From NCBI GenBank assembly GCA_002436005.1, contig DIXG01000064.1, forward strand, positions 1 to 14,881: a DNA stretch of 14,881 nucleotides. The letters are read 5' to 3'. The translations under genes and the position numbers were made by a program. This DNA is from Anaerolineaceae bacterium UBA6086 (lineage in GTDB: Bacteria; Chloroflexota; Anaerolineae; Anaerolineales; Anaerolineaceae). A model generated the notes under the pieces. The model was not told where the DNA came from and searched no databases. It saw nothing but the letters and a program-made list of their open reading frames with translations. Of the stretch, positions 1-6,423 are shown piece after piece; the first letter of the stretch is position 1, and each line of letters starts with the position of its first letter.

Positions 1-74
1 GCTTGCGCATCTGCATCGCTGCCATGCCGAATGATCAGCCCATCGCCCAGGTCTTTGATTGTGTTCTGAGTCAT
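1..74 (-). CDS. Partial N-terminus, probable GNAT-family N-acetyltransferase
   Basis: Only the first 24 codons and part of the next are in the window; the gene continues leftward beyond base 1. The start ATG (complement of 72-74) has an AAGGAG site (complement of 83-88) 8 bases upstream, so the start is well supported. The visible protein begins MTQNTIKDLGDGLIIRHGSD and continues with an acidic, alanine-rich stretch. A short lead-in followed by an xGLxxRxxxxxDA pattern resembles the first strand and helix of GNAT acetyltransferases. This is a resemblance over 24 residues only; the acetyl-CoA site lies outside the window. It is divergent from the MFS gene at 173. That a gene starts here is fairly sure; the family is tentative. 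Confidence 0.5.
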   Translation of the reverse strand, partial: MTQNTIKDLGDGLIIRHGSDADAQ

Positions 75-172
75 GATTTATGCTCCTTTTAGACGGATTC
101 TATTGTAATGGATGTGAGTGAAAATATGGGTGTATACTTATCAGGCTAATTATGGAATCAGGTGTGGGATAG
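75..172. promoter_or_regulatory. Divergent intergenic region with candidate promoter for the MFS gene
   Basis: This 98-bp gap separates the leftward acetyltransferase-like gene from the rightward MFS gene, so promoters for both should lie here. On the plus strand TATACT at 133-138 is a good -10 match, about 35 bases before the MFS start, but I see no convincing -35 at the usual spacing. Two GANTC sites (GATTC at 96-100, GAATC at 155-159) fall in the gap; they matter only because a CcrM-like methyltransferase is encoded further right. Confidence 0.35.
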
Positions 173-1336
173 ATGAAATTTAGACTCAAACTTTTCTTTT
201 TTACGCAATACTTTTCTGTGGGATTAATTGGTCCCTACCTGGTTCTGTTTTTGATCGAGAAAAATTTCTCTGGTGCTCAGATTGGGATACTGATGGGGAT
301 GATGCCAATTGCCGGGATGTTCTTCCAACCCGTATGGAGCTATCTGAGCGATGTAATGAACAAGCGACGCATATTGATCGTTTTTGCCTCTCTGGGTCTG
401 ATAGTCGCCTCTCTTGGGATGGGTTTTGCCGATTCATTTATTGCTGTCTTTGGCTGGGTAGTGCTGTTTTCAGCGATGTATGCACCCATCAGTCCCATCG
501 CGACAGCCTCCGCGCTGGATTACCTTGAAAGTATTGGTGCCGTGGATGATTTTGGTACGCTCAGAATGTGGGGATCAGTTGGTTTTGCTGTTTCCAGTGT
601 CTTGATGGGCGCATTGTTTTTGGATCAGATCCTGTTGTACTTCCCATGGTTTGCCGGAGGTATATTTCTTACCCTCGCGCTGGTTGGCCTTTTATTGCCC
701 GAAGCCCGCCAGCCTTATACTTATACAGGCTTTAAGGATTTGCGGCTCGTGGTCCGAGGTCAACAGTTCATAACCTTTCTTATTGCCAGCGTCTTTCTTG
801 GGGCAACCATGGGGATCTATAATAACTACATGACCCTCTTCTTGCAAGAGATCGATACAGCGTCCTGGTTGATTGGTGTGATCATTTCTTTGCAAGCCAT
901 CGTCGAAGTGCCAATGATGATGTTGGCGCCGTATTTATTGAAGCGAGTCGCGATCAAGTGGTTGCTTTTGGCTGGTTCAATTGCATTCCTTTTACGCTGG
1001 CTGCTCTATATCTTTATTCGTCAACCCGCATGGATTGTTCCCACACAGATTTTGAATGGTGTGGGAGTGTTCAGCTTTTTTGTCGTTGGGGTTGCCTATG
1101 TGGATCGGCTGGTTGATCCAAAATGGCGCGCCACCGGCCAGGCTTTGTATGGTATCGCCATGATGAGCATTGGCTCTGGTTTGGGCATTTATTCTGCTGG
1201 ATTGATCATTGAGCGATATGGTGTTAGCTCTGTATGGGTGTTCAATTCGGTGTTGGGTCTGGTCGCTTTGGGATTGTATCTGGTCAGCTTTTCTCTAAAG
1301 AAAATTCCTGAGAAGCGTGAAAGCAGCAGTATGTGA
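173..1336 (+). CDS. MFS transporter, LacY/nucleoside:H+ symporter-like (PF12832 type)
   Basis: This is an inner-membrane secondary transporter of 387 residues, the normal size for a 12-helix major facilitator, with hydrophobic segments along its whole length. The first helix (FFFTQYFSVGLIGPYLVLFL, about 8-27) leads into a loop SDVMNKRR (59-66) in the place of the MFS motif A between helices 2 and 3. FGTLRMWGSVGF (127-138) matches the conserved (F/Y)GxxRxWGSxGF element of the 3-phenylpropionate/nucleoside-symporter branch. The tail (KKIPEKRESSSM) is hydrophilic and cytoplasmic. The start ATG has AGGTG at 160-164, 8 bases upstream. The gene is monocistronic: a terminator begins 10 bases after the stop, and the next gene is convergent. 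The substrate cannot be assigned. The branch includes nucleoside and aromatic-acid transporters, and a nucleoside-type locus lies 2 kb downstream, but that link is only suggestive. Confidence 0.85.
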   Translation: MKFRLKLFFFTQYFSVGLIGPYLVLFLIEKNFSGAQIGILMGMMPIAGMFFQPVWSYLSDVMNKRRILIVFASLGLIVASLGMGFADSFIAVFGWVVLFSAMYAPISPIATASALDYLESIGAVDDFGTLRMWGSVGFAVSSVLMGALFLDQILLYFPWFAGGIFLTLALVGLLLPEARQPYTYTGFKDLRLVVRGQQFITFLIASVFLGATMGIYNNYMTLFLQEIDTASWLIGVIISLQAIVEVPMMMLAPYLLKRVAIKWLLLAGSIAFLLRWLLYIFIRQPAWIVPTQILNGVGVFSFFVVGVAYVDRLVDPKWRATGQALYGIAMMSIGSGLGIYSAGLIIERYGVSSVWVFNSVLGLVALGLYLVSFSLKKIPEKRESSSM

Positions 1337-1345
1337 CGAAAATGA

Positions 1346-1374
1346 CAAAAAGCCCATCGAGGGCTTTTTGTTTT
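1346..1374. terminator. Bidirectional rho-independent terminator
   Basis: A perfect 10-bp stem CAAAAAGCCC (1346-1355) pairs with GGGCTTTTTG (1361-1370) around a 5-base loop and is followed by TTTT. It lies between the convergent MFS gene (stop at 1336) and URO-D-type gene (stop at 1420). Because the A/T tracts are inside the stem, it should work in both directions. Confidence 0.9.
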
Positions 1375-1419
1375 AAGGAAATGTAAGATTAATGGTATCC
1401 GGTTTGCTGGACGAAAAGA

Positions 1420-2583
1420 CTATCCTTTAAGGGGGTATTGTCCATATTTTTCAACTGCGTCCACCATTGCCAGCACATTTTCAGCCGGCACGTCGTTCAT
1501 AATCGTATGGACAGATGCGACCATATATCCGCCGCCCGGTCCGAGGGCTTGGATCACCCTTCTAACTTCCTGCTGCACTTCATTTGGAGTGCCATTTGGT
1601 AAAACTGAGTGGGTATCAATTGCGCCGCAAAAAGTAATGCGATCACCATAGCGCTCTTTCAATCCTTCCAGATCCGACATTCTGCCGGCCGAGGTCTGAA
1701 CAGGATTCAGGATATCCACTCCGATTTCAATTAAATCCTCAATCAAGTTAAAAACATCGCCATCGGTGTGGAAGAATACCTTGGCATCGGTGCGCTCCTT
1801 AGCAAAGGCGATAAGGTCAGCGTGGAAGGGTTTGAGCATCTCGCGATACATCTTGGGAGAGATCAGAAGGTTTTCCTGGGTGCCCAGATCGTCCCCAATT
1901 TTGATGATATCCAGATATTCCCCCGTTTCCTTCAAAAAGACATCCATCATTTGTTTGCATTTCTCAGTGATTTTTGCCAGTAGTGCCACCGAAAAATCTG
2001 GATTCATCGCCATATTGAGTAAAAATGTATCCATGCCTTGCAAGCCAGTAGCTCTTTCAAATGGGAAAAGCAGCCAGGGTGTGCCCATGATGGCATATTG
2101 ATTTTCCTCCGCCAATTTTTTGGCTTGTTCCCGGCAATGTGCCACCCGAGTGGGGTCATCCATTTCTGGCCAGGGATAATTTTCGATGTCTTCGAGGGTG
2201 CTTGCCTCTCTCATGGGCGGTGCGCCAGAAGTCCATTCGCCTTCTGAAATCTCAATTTGGCCTGTGCCCCAGGAATCTCGATAGGGCGAATGTGCCGGGC
2301 GGTTTTGATTTCGCAGGCGAATGGATTCGGGTTCAAGGTCTAATACCCCGCGCACATCAACATGCAATCGCTGTAAGGTCTGTTCATCCACCGCAGCTGT
2401 TCCCAATTCAGGCCATTGGTAGATGTATTCGTCTGGTGCGGTGATGCCAGCTAATTTTTTAATTTCTCGATAGGCTTTCATTTTGATGCCGGTCGCATTG
2501 CTGACACCGATCACAATCGGTACGCGATCGGGCTCTTCATGGTTGATGGCAGCAAGAACTCTTTCTTTAGGTGTGAGGGACAT
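1420..2583 (-). CDS. Uroporphyrinogen decarboxylase (URO-D) fold enzyme, methyltransferase-like, not HemE
   Basis: This 387-residue protein has the URO-D superfamily pattern (PF01208/COG0407): TPKERVLAAINHEEPDRVPI (4-23) at the N-terminus, IIKIGDDLGTQ (226-236), VFFHTDGD (269-276), IEIGVDILNPVQ (286-297), FCGAIDTHSVLPNGTPNEV (318-336) and GGGYMVASVH ending in DVPAENV (350-370). The superfamily holds HemE and corrinoid/CoM methyltransferases such as MtaA. The HTDGD and terminal pattern place this with the methyltransferase-like group, not HemE. MtaA-type proteins bind zinc through H-x-C and a later Cys. Here the His (272) is kept, the first Cys is Asp274, and no Cys is present near 357-360, though His359 is. 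The start ATG follows GGAG by 6 bases. It lies 12 bp after the GntR gene, so the two are very likely one transcript. No reaction can be named. Confidence 0.8.
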   Translation of the reverse strand: MSLTPKERVLAAINHEEPDRVPIVIGVSNATGIKMKAYREIKKLAGITAPDEYIYQWPELGTAAVDEQTLQRLHVDVRGVLDLEPESIRLRNQNRPAHSPYRDSWGTGQIEISEGEWTSGAPPMREASTLEDIENYPWPEMDDPTRVAHCREQAKKLAEENQYAIMGTPWLLFPFERATGLQGMDTFLLNMAMNPDFSVALLAKITEKCKQMMDVFLKETGEYLDIIKIGDDLGTQENLLISPKMYREMLKPFHADLIAFAKERTDAKVFFHTDGDVFNLIEDLIEIGVDILNPVQTSAGRMSDLEGLKERYGDRITFCGAIDTHSVLPNGTPNEVQQEVRRVIQALGPGGGYMVASVHTIMNDVPAENVLAMVDAVEKYGQYPLKG

Positions 2584-2595
2584 TTTTTACTCCAT

Positions 2596-3384
2596 TCATT
2601 CGTAGGACTGTTGAAATAAGTTGTCAAATTCTCTTTTTTCTTCTTCGCGTTTGATGATTGTTGTGATGTGAAATACCTGTGCATCAAACCAGGCGCGGGT
2701 GTATTCGATAGGGAGGGATTGCTTGTTGTGATATAGCTCCTCGATGTACATCAGGGCTGCATTCGGATCTAACTTGAGCAATTTAGCAATTTCGGATGTC
2801 GCCTGCTGGGATTTATAGATGCGTTTGGACCAATCAAATTGGATATTGAATTGATCTTCGAGGGTGACATACAATTGCTGCTGGCTGAAATCAATTTCTT
2901 CAACGCCAACACAATATTTATAGACGATATGATTTTCAATCAATAGCACAGGTTGATCTTTGATTTTCCGCAGCCGCTTGAGATGAAAAATCTTTTCATC
3001 ACGAGAGAGTTTCAGAGCATCTTGAATTATCTCTGAGGGGAAGATGATTTCCGCTTTCAGGACTTCTGTTGAATAGGGGATACCCCGGCTTTTCAAATCT
3101 CGAGAAAAACCTGCCAGGCGCCAGGTCGGCTTTTGTTCCAGTAAAATTTTATTTCTGACGAATGTCCCCTTACCATGGATCCGTAACAGCAACTTTTCTG
3201 AGATCAAGGTTTCAATCGCTTTTCGGATCGTGCCTCGGCTCACGTTCAATGAAACTGCCAAATCAGTTTCCGACATCAATTTTTTGTCATCTTGCCATTC
3301 GCCAGATTGGATTTTCTTTCGCATCCAATCAGCAATTTGCTGGTAGATAGGGATTGAGCTTTGGTGGTTTAAATTGGGTGCCAT
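2596..3384 (-). CDS. GntR-family transcriptional regulator, HutC subfamily (wHTH + UTRA)
   Basis: This 262-residue DNA-binding regulator has the two-domain HutC layout. Residues 11-77 form the GntR winged helix-turn-helix (IPIYQQIADWMRKKIQSGEW, then LMSETDLAVSLNVSRGTIRK and the wing RIHGKGTFV). Residues about 95-245 form a UTRA effector domain (FSRDLKSRGIP, HLKRLRKIKDQPVLLIEN, the late LPIEYTRAWFDA). HutC-type proteins sense small metabolites such as sugar phosphates, urocanate or similar compounds; the ligand here is unknown. A weak GAGAG lies just before the ATG. The gene leads the URO-D gene and is divergent from the ECF transporter cluster, the usual arrangement for a local repressor that also controls itself. 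An imperfect palindrome at 3436-3451 is the best operator candidate. A sampled line of this gene (2821-2880) is 24/60 G+C, lower than a line from the peptidase gene. Confidence 0.9.
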   Translation of the reverse strand: MAPNLNHQSSIPIYQQIADWMRKKIQSGEWQDDKKLMSETDLAVSLNVSRGTIRKAIETLISEKLLLRIHGKGTFVRNKILLEQKPTWRLAGFSRDLKSRGIPYSTEVLKAEIIFPSEIIQDALKLSRDEKIFHLKRLRKIKDQPVLLIENHIVYKYCVGVEEIDFSQQQLYVTLEDQFNIQFDWSKRIYKSQQATSEIAKLLKLDPNAALMYIEELYHNKQSLPIEYTRAWFDAQVFHITTIIKREEEKREFDNLFQQSYE

Positions 3385-3398
3385 GTTATCTCTCGGGG

Positions 3399-3429
3399 TT
3401 GACAGAAATCTGGTAAACTGGTTTATAAT
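3399..3429 (+). promoter_or_regulatory. Sigma-70-type promoter of the ECF/phosphorylase cluster
   Basis: TTGACA at 3399-3404 is a perfect -35 and TATAAT at 3424-3429 a perfect -10, separated by 19 bases; TTTATA at 3422-3427 gives the ideal 17. It points right, toward the ECF S component at 3623, and would start transcription near 3436. It is the strongest promoter-like sequence I see in the window. Confidence 0.7.
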
Positions 3430-3435
3430 AGATGT

Positions 3436-3451
3436 CTATATACGTCCATAG
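3436..3451. promoter_or_regulatory. Candidate GntR-family operator (imperfect palindrome)
   Basis: CTATATACGTCCATAG matches its own reverse complement at 12 of 16 positions, in the pattern CTATnnACGTnnATAG. It starts 7 bases after the -10 box, at the expected transcription start, where a bound repressor would block the rightward promoter. It also lies between the divergent regulator and transporter genes. On the minus strand a TATAAT (complement of 3456-3461) sits just upstream of it, so one site could control both directions. Binding by the adjacent GntR protein is inferred from position and symmetry. Confidence 0.45.
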
Positions 3452-3622
3452 TTATATTATAATTGATTTGCTGAAACTTTTAGTACTATCAGGTGTTTTT
3501 TTGAATATATCGGAAGGAAAACAACCAATAGATAGATGGAGGTGAAGCGGCATAAAATAACAGAACCCCAATCTTATTTAACCTATCATTTTTTTACTAA
3601 TCAATTCTTGGAGGTAATACTT
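3452..3622 (+). other. AT-rich untranslated leader of the ECF cluster
   Basis: From the predicted transcription start to the S-component ATG is nearly 190 bases, long for a simple leader. It is AT-rich, with T runs at about 3496-3502 and 3589-3595. A weak interrupted hairpin (CTGA at 3471-3474 with TCAG at 3489-3492) precedes the first T run. I recognise no riboswitch class. The reading frame is open upstream to an ATG at 3536, but that ATG has no properly spaced ribosome site, and the added residues are hydrophilic and unlike a transporter. Confidence 0.4.
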
Positions 3623-4309
3623 ATGTCTTCTGAAGTTAAAACAAAAGCTGCACCCCGGAGGAAACGACTTCCTCTGACCTATGTTGTTGCAGTGGTGCCA
3701 GTTGCTGCTGCGTTGAACATTGTGGGCGGTCAAATTAACACAGTGTTGAAACTCCCCACCTTCCTGGATATGATCGGGACCATGGTTGCTGCTGTTATTC
3801 TTGGCCCGTGGTGGGGTGCCCTGGTTGGTGTCATCACCAATGTGGTTTCCTCATTCATCAGCGGTCCCATTGGTTTGCCCTTTGCCGTATGCAATGTTGC
3901 TGGTGCGCTGGTTTGGGGTTATGCGAATATCTGGGGTTGGGCGCGTAAAAACTGGAGCTTCTTCCTGGTCAATGTTCTGGTTGCCTTTGTCGTCTCACTC
4001 TTTGCTGTTCCGATCTACGTCTTCATTTTCGGTGGGGCAACCGGTCACTTTGCAGATGTGATGACCGCCGCATTCCTTGGCATGGGACAGAACCTGATTG
4101 TGTCGGTGTTCTCCTCAAATATTTTGGTTTCACTGGCAGACAAGATCATCTCCGGTTATGTTGGTCTGGCTATTATTGAAGCTCTTCCGGAGAATCTGAC
4201 CAGCAGCGCACGACTTCCGAAATCCGAAGGTCTCAAACGGATCATTATCCCACTTGTGGGCGTGCTGATCGGTGTTGCCATCATCCTGCTGTTCCTTGCA
4301 ATTGCGTAA
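3623..4309 (+). CDS. ECF transporter substrate-binding S component
   Basis: This 228-residue integral membrane protein should be the substrate-specific subunit of the energy-coupling factor transporter encoded just downstream. The start at 3623 is chosen because GGAGG at 3610-3614 lies 8 bases before it. A basic N-tail (KTKAAPRRKR) is followed by hydrophobic segments at about 18-38, 46-61, 65-79, 84-104, 111-137 and 150-172. These are the six helices expected of an S component, including PTFLDMIGTMVAAVILGPWW (45-64) with the following GALVG, typical of the fold. An additional hydrophobic stretch at about 206-227 is unusual and may be a seventh helix. The usual S-component end (DKIISGYVGLAIIEALP) comes before it. 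It is the first gene of the cluster and is followed 36 bp later by the small membrane protein. The substrate is not evident; the downstream phosphorylases suggest a nucleoside or related compound. Confidence 0.8.
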   Translation: MSSEVKTKAAPRRKRLPLTYVVAVVPVAAALNIVGGQINTVLKLPTFLDMIGTMVAAVILGPWWGALVGVITNVVSSFISGPIGLPFAVCNVAGALVWGYANIWGWARKNWSFFLVNVLVAFVVSLFAVPIYVFIFGGATGHFADVMTAAFLGMGQNLIVSVFSSNILVSLADKIISGYVGLAIIEALPENLTSSARLPKSEGLKRIIIPLVGVLIGVAIILLFLAIA

Positions 4310-4345
4310 CAGGCATTCACAAAAAATATAAAGGAGAAAAGTCTG

Positions 4346-4579
4346 ATGAATAAGAAAACAGTTGGAACAAAAGAAGGCCTCGCTTTCGGCATCATTGCTT
4401 TGGGTGTTTTGATGGCATTTATGCCCAGTGCCGCCCAACAAATTGCAGATCTCGAATTTGTCGCAAGCGAACCTTTTCCCATTTTGCTTGGAGCAACCTA
4501 CGTGCTTGCCCTCCTGGTGATTTTAGCTGGTGTTGGGGTTTTGGTTGCCAAGTTTGATGACAAAGAAGAGGATGAGTAA
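4346..4579 (+). CDS. Small two-helix membrane protein in ECF transporter operon
   Basis: This 77-residue protein belongs to no family I recognise. It has a basic N-terminus (MNKKTVGTKEG), a hydrophobic helix at about 11-29, a short loop (30-45) with acidic residues, a second helix at about 46-68, and a strongly acidic tail (KFDDKEEDE). The charge pattern predicts both ends inside and the loop outside. AAGGAG at 4331-4336, 9 bases before the ATG, supports real translation. It sits between the S component and the ATPase genes. Its topology recalls CbiN, the two-helix partner of CbiM in cobalt ECF-type transporters, but no sequence similarity is evident. A role as an accessory transporter subunit is inferred from position and topology only. 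Confidence 0.7.
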   Translation: MNKKTVGTKEGLAFGIIALGVLMAFMPSAAQQIADLEFVASEPFPILLGATYVLALLVILAGVGVLVAKFDDKEEDE

Positions 4580-4595
4580 TCTAGCCTTTTATTGA

Positions 4596-4660
4596 TGCCA
4601 GAGTTTACTGGCAAATTGATTTATGGATGGTTTTAACCCAATTGGGTTAAAACCATCCAT
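4596..4660 (+). repeat. Intra-operon hairpins, including a perfect 38-bp palindrome
   Basis: Between the small membrane gene and ecfA1 lie two inverted repeats. The first is short: TGCCAG (4596-4601) and CTGGCA (4608-4613) with a 6-base loop. The second is exceptional: 4623-4660 reads identically on both strands, with 19-base arms beginning ATGGATGGTTTTAACCC and meeting at CAATTG. In RNA it would form about 17 paired bases and a 4-base loop. No T run follows, so it is not a classical terminator. The ecfA1 ribosome site starts 17 bases downstream. Likely roles are 3'-end protection of the upstream message, processing, or partial attenuation that makes the membrane subunits more abundant than the ATPases. 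Confidence 0.9.
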
Positions 4661-4686
4661 CTTGTAAATTAGTCCTTGGAGTGAAG

Positions 4687-5565
4687 ATGTCAGAATCGAA
4701 ACCAATTATCGAATTTAAGGATGTCACTTTTTGGTATGGGCAGAATGAGACCGAACCGGCATTGAAAAATATCAATCTCACCATCCATGAAGGCGACTAT
4801 GTCGCACTATTGGGGTTGAACGGTGCCGGAAAGACAACATTGCAATTATGCATTAATGGGGTTGTTCCCAATAACATTCTGGGCAATTTTGAGGGACAGG
4901 TGATTGTTGATGGGAAAGATACGCTTGAGACACCTGTGCGTGAAATGGCAAAAATTGTGGGTATGGTGTTTGATAACCCGGAATTTCAACTGAGCCAGAT
5001 GTCTGTTGGAGAAGAAATTGCCCTGGGCATGGAAAGCCTGGGTTATAGCTATGAAGAAATGGTGGAAACCATTGACGAGGTTTTGGATATTGTTGGGCTG
5101 CAGGGTTTGACTGAACGCTCGCCATTTGGGCTCTCGGGGGGTCAGCAGCAGCGCCTGTCCATTGCCTCTGCGTTGGCAATGCGTCCAAAAATCCTGGTGA
5201 TGGACGAACCCACCTCCAATGTGGATCCAATTGGAAAGGAAGAAATTTTCCAGGTGGCATATGAATTGAACCGTAAACGGAATATGACGGTGATCATGGC
5301 TGAGCATGAGGTTGAGGTGATGGCGCAATACGCCAACCTGGTGGTTGTGATGCATGAGGGTGAAATCGTCCTTCAGGGCACACCCGAAGAAGTATTCAGC
5401 AATGTTGATTTATTGAAAAGCCTTGGGCTCAGAATGCCGCAGGTGGCAGCTTTTGGCAATGAGCTGGAAAAACTTGGGATTATGACTCTGAATGGTCATT
5501 ATCCAGTGAAGCTCAGTCAAGCTGTTGAAACCTATGGACGTCTGTTTGAGAAGAAAGCAGGTTAA
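4687..5565 (+). CDS. ecfA1: ECF transporter ATP-binding protein EcfA1
   Basis: One of two cytoplasmic ATPases that power the ECF transporter. From ATG 4687 it has 292 residues, the usual size. I chose this start over GTG 4681 because GGAG (4678-4681) lies 5 bases upstream of it and overlaps the GTG. All ABC motifs are intact: Walker A GLNGAGKTT (43-51), Q-loop NPEFQ (97-101) followed by the ECF-type stretch MSVGEEIALG, signature LSGGQ (149-153), Walker B ILVMDEP (169-175) with catalytic Glu, and switch His207. The C-terminal 80 or so residues are the normal ECF extension. The stop is 4 bp before the ecfA2 start, implying translational coupling. Because EcfA2 has a broken signature, the intact LSGGQ here should serve the nucleotide bound by EcfA2's Walker A. 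Confidence 0.93.
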   Translation: MSESKPIIEFKDVTFWYGQNETEPALKNINLTIHEGDYVALLGLNGAGKTTLQLCINGVVPNNILGNFEGQVIVDGKDTLETPVREMAKIVGMVFDNPEFQLSQMSVGEEIALGMESLGYSYEEMVETIDEVLDIVGLQGLTERSPFGLSGGQQQRLSIASALAMRPKILVMDEPTSNVDPIGKEEIFQVAYELNRKRNMTVIMAEHEVEVMAQYANLVVVMHEGEIVLQGTPEEVFSNVDLLKSLGLRMPQVAAFGNELEKLGIMTLNGHYPVKLSQAVETYGRLFEKKAG

Positions 5566-5569
5566 CGCG

Positions 5570-6403
5570 ATGGAACCGATCATTAAAGTTGAGGACTTAA
5601 CCCATATCTATCCCACGGGACAGGTTGTTGCAGTGAAGGACATCTCCCTGGAGATCAATCCCGGTGAAATCGTTGGCGTGATTGGGCAGAATGGCTCGGG
5701 GAAAACCACCCTGGTGAAACATTTTATCGGTTTACTGAAGCCAACCTCAGGCAAAGTGATTGTGAATGGAAAGGATACTGCGCCTCTGAGAGTGCAGCAA
5801 ATTGCTGCAAATGTTGGGTATGTGTATCAAAACCCCAATCATCAACTGTTTGCCAGAACGGTACGGGAGGAATTGGCTTTTGGACCAAGAAACCTGGATT
5901 TGCCGGAAGATGAGGTGAACGCCAGGGTGGAGCAGGCGGTCGAGTTCTTCCATCTGGAAGAATTACTCGAGCTGCATCCATACCGAATCAGCTTCCCACT
6001 GAGAAAACTGGTTGGGATGGCTTCTATTTATACTATGCGCCCGGCTGTGTTCATTCTGGATGAGCCAACCACTGGACAGGACAACATCACGACTCAGACG
6101 GTTTATCGATTGATCAAGAAACTGCGTGATGAAGGTTCGACCGTTTTGTGTGTTGCTCATGATATGATCTTGCTGGCTGAGGTTGTGGATAGGATGTTGG
6201 TGCTGCGGGATGGCGATCTCATTATGGACGCGACTCCCCGGGAAGTTTTCTCAAATTACGAGATCATGTCCAGCACCCACCTAACGCCTCCTCAGATCAC
6301 AACATTATCCCTCAGATTGCGTGAAAAATATGATGCATTTGATAATGTTGCGTTGAGTATCGATGAAATGGTAAGTGAAGTCCAGAAATTCTCCAATAAA
6401 TAA
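5570..6403 (+). CDS. ecfA2: ECF transporter ATP-binding protein EcfA2 with degenerate signature motif
   Basis: The second ECF ATPase, 277 residues from ATG 5570, 4 bp after the ecfA1 stop; a possible ATG at 5525 would overlap ecfA1 and is less likely. Walker A GQNGSGKTT (39-47), Q-loop NPNHQ (88-92) with LFARTVREELAFG, Walker B VFILDEP (160-166) and switch His197 are all present. The signature is not: at 140-146 the protein reads ISFPLRK where the family has LSGGQxx or LSFGExx, so the invariant Gly is Pro. The surrounding frame is open and conserved (HPYR before, LVGMASIYTMRPA after), so this is substitution rather than a frameshift. The EcfA1/EcfA2 pair would then have one normal and one degenerate ATP site, as known in some other heterodimeric ABC proteins. 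ecfT follows after 20 bases. Confidence 0.92.
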   Translation: MEPIIKVEDLTHIYPTGQVVAVKDISLEINPGEIVGVIGQNGSGKTTLVKHFIGLLKPTSGKVIVNGKDTAPLRVQQIAANVGYVYQNPNHQLFARTVREELAFGPRNLDLPEDEVNARVEQAVEFFHLEELLELHPYRISFPLRKLVGMASIYTMRPAVFILDEPTTGQDNITTQTVYRLIKKLRDEGSTVLCVAHDMILLAEVVDRMLVLRDGDLIMDATPREVFSNYEIMSSTHLTPPQITTLSLRLREKYDAFDNVALSIDEMVSEVQKFSNK

Positions 6404-6423
6404 TTGGAACGGAGGTTTTTCTC

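Noticed and set aside
3471..3502. Possible intrinsic terminator or attenuator in the leader
   Set aside because: The stem is only four pairs plus scattered matches. The T run is real, but the hairpin is too weak to call; it is kept only as a low-interest remark.
3536..3622. Extended N-terminus for the S component starting at ATG 3536
   Set aside because: There is no correctly spaced ribosome site, while the ATG at 3623 has GGAGG at 8 bases. The extra residues resemble no S component.
5981..6010. Frameshift in ecfA2 as the cause of the odd signature motif
   Set aside because: Conserved residues continue in the same frame on both sides (HPYR before; MRPA and ILDEPT after), so a substitution is more likely than an indel.
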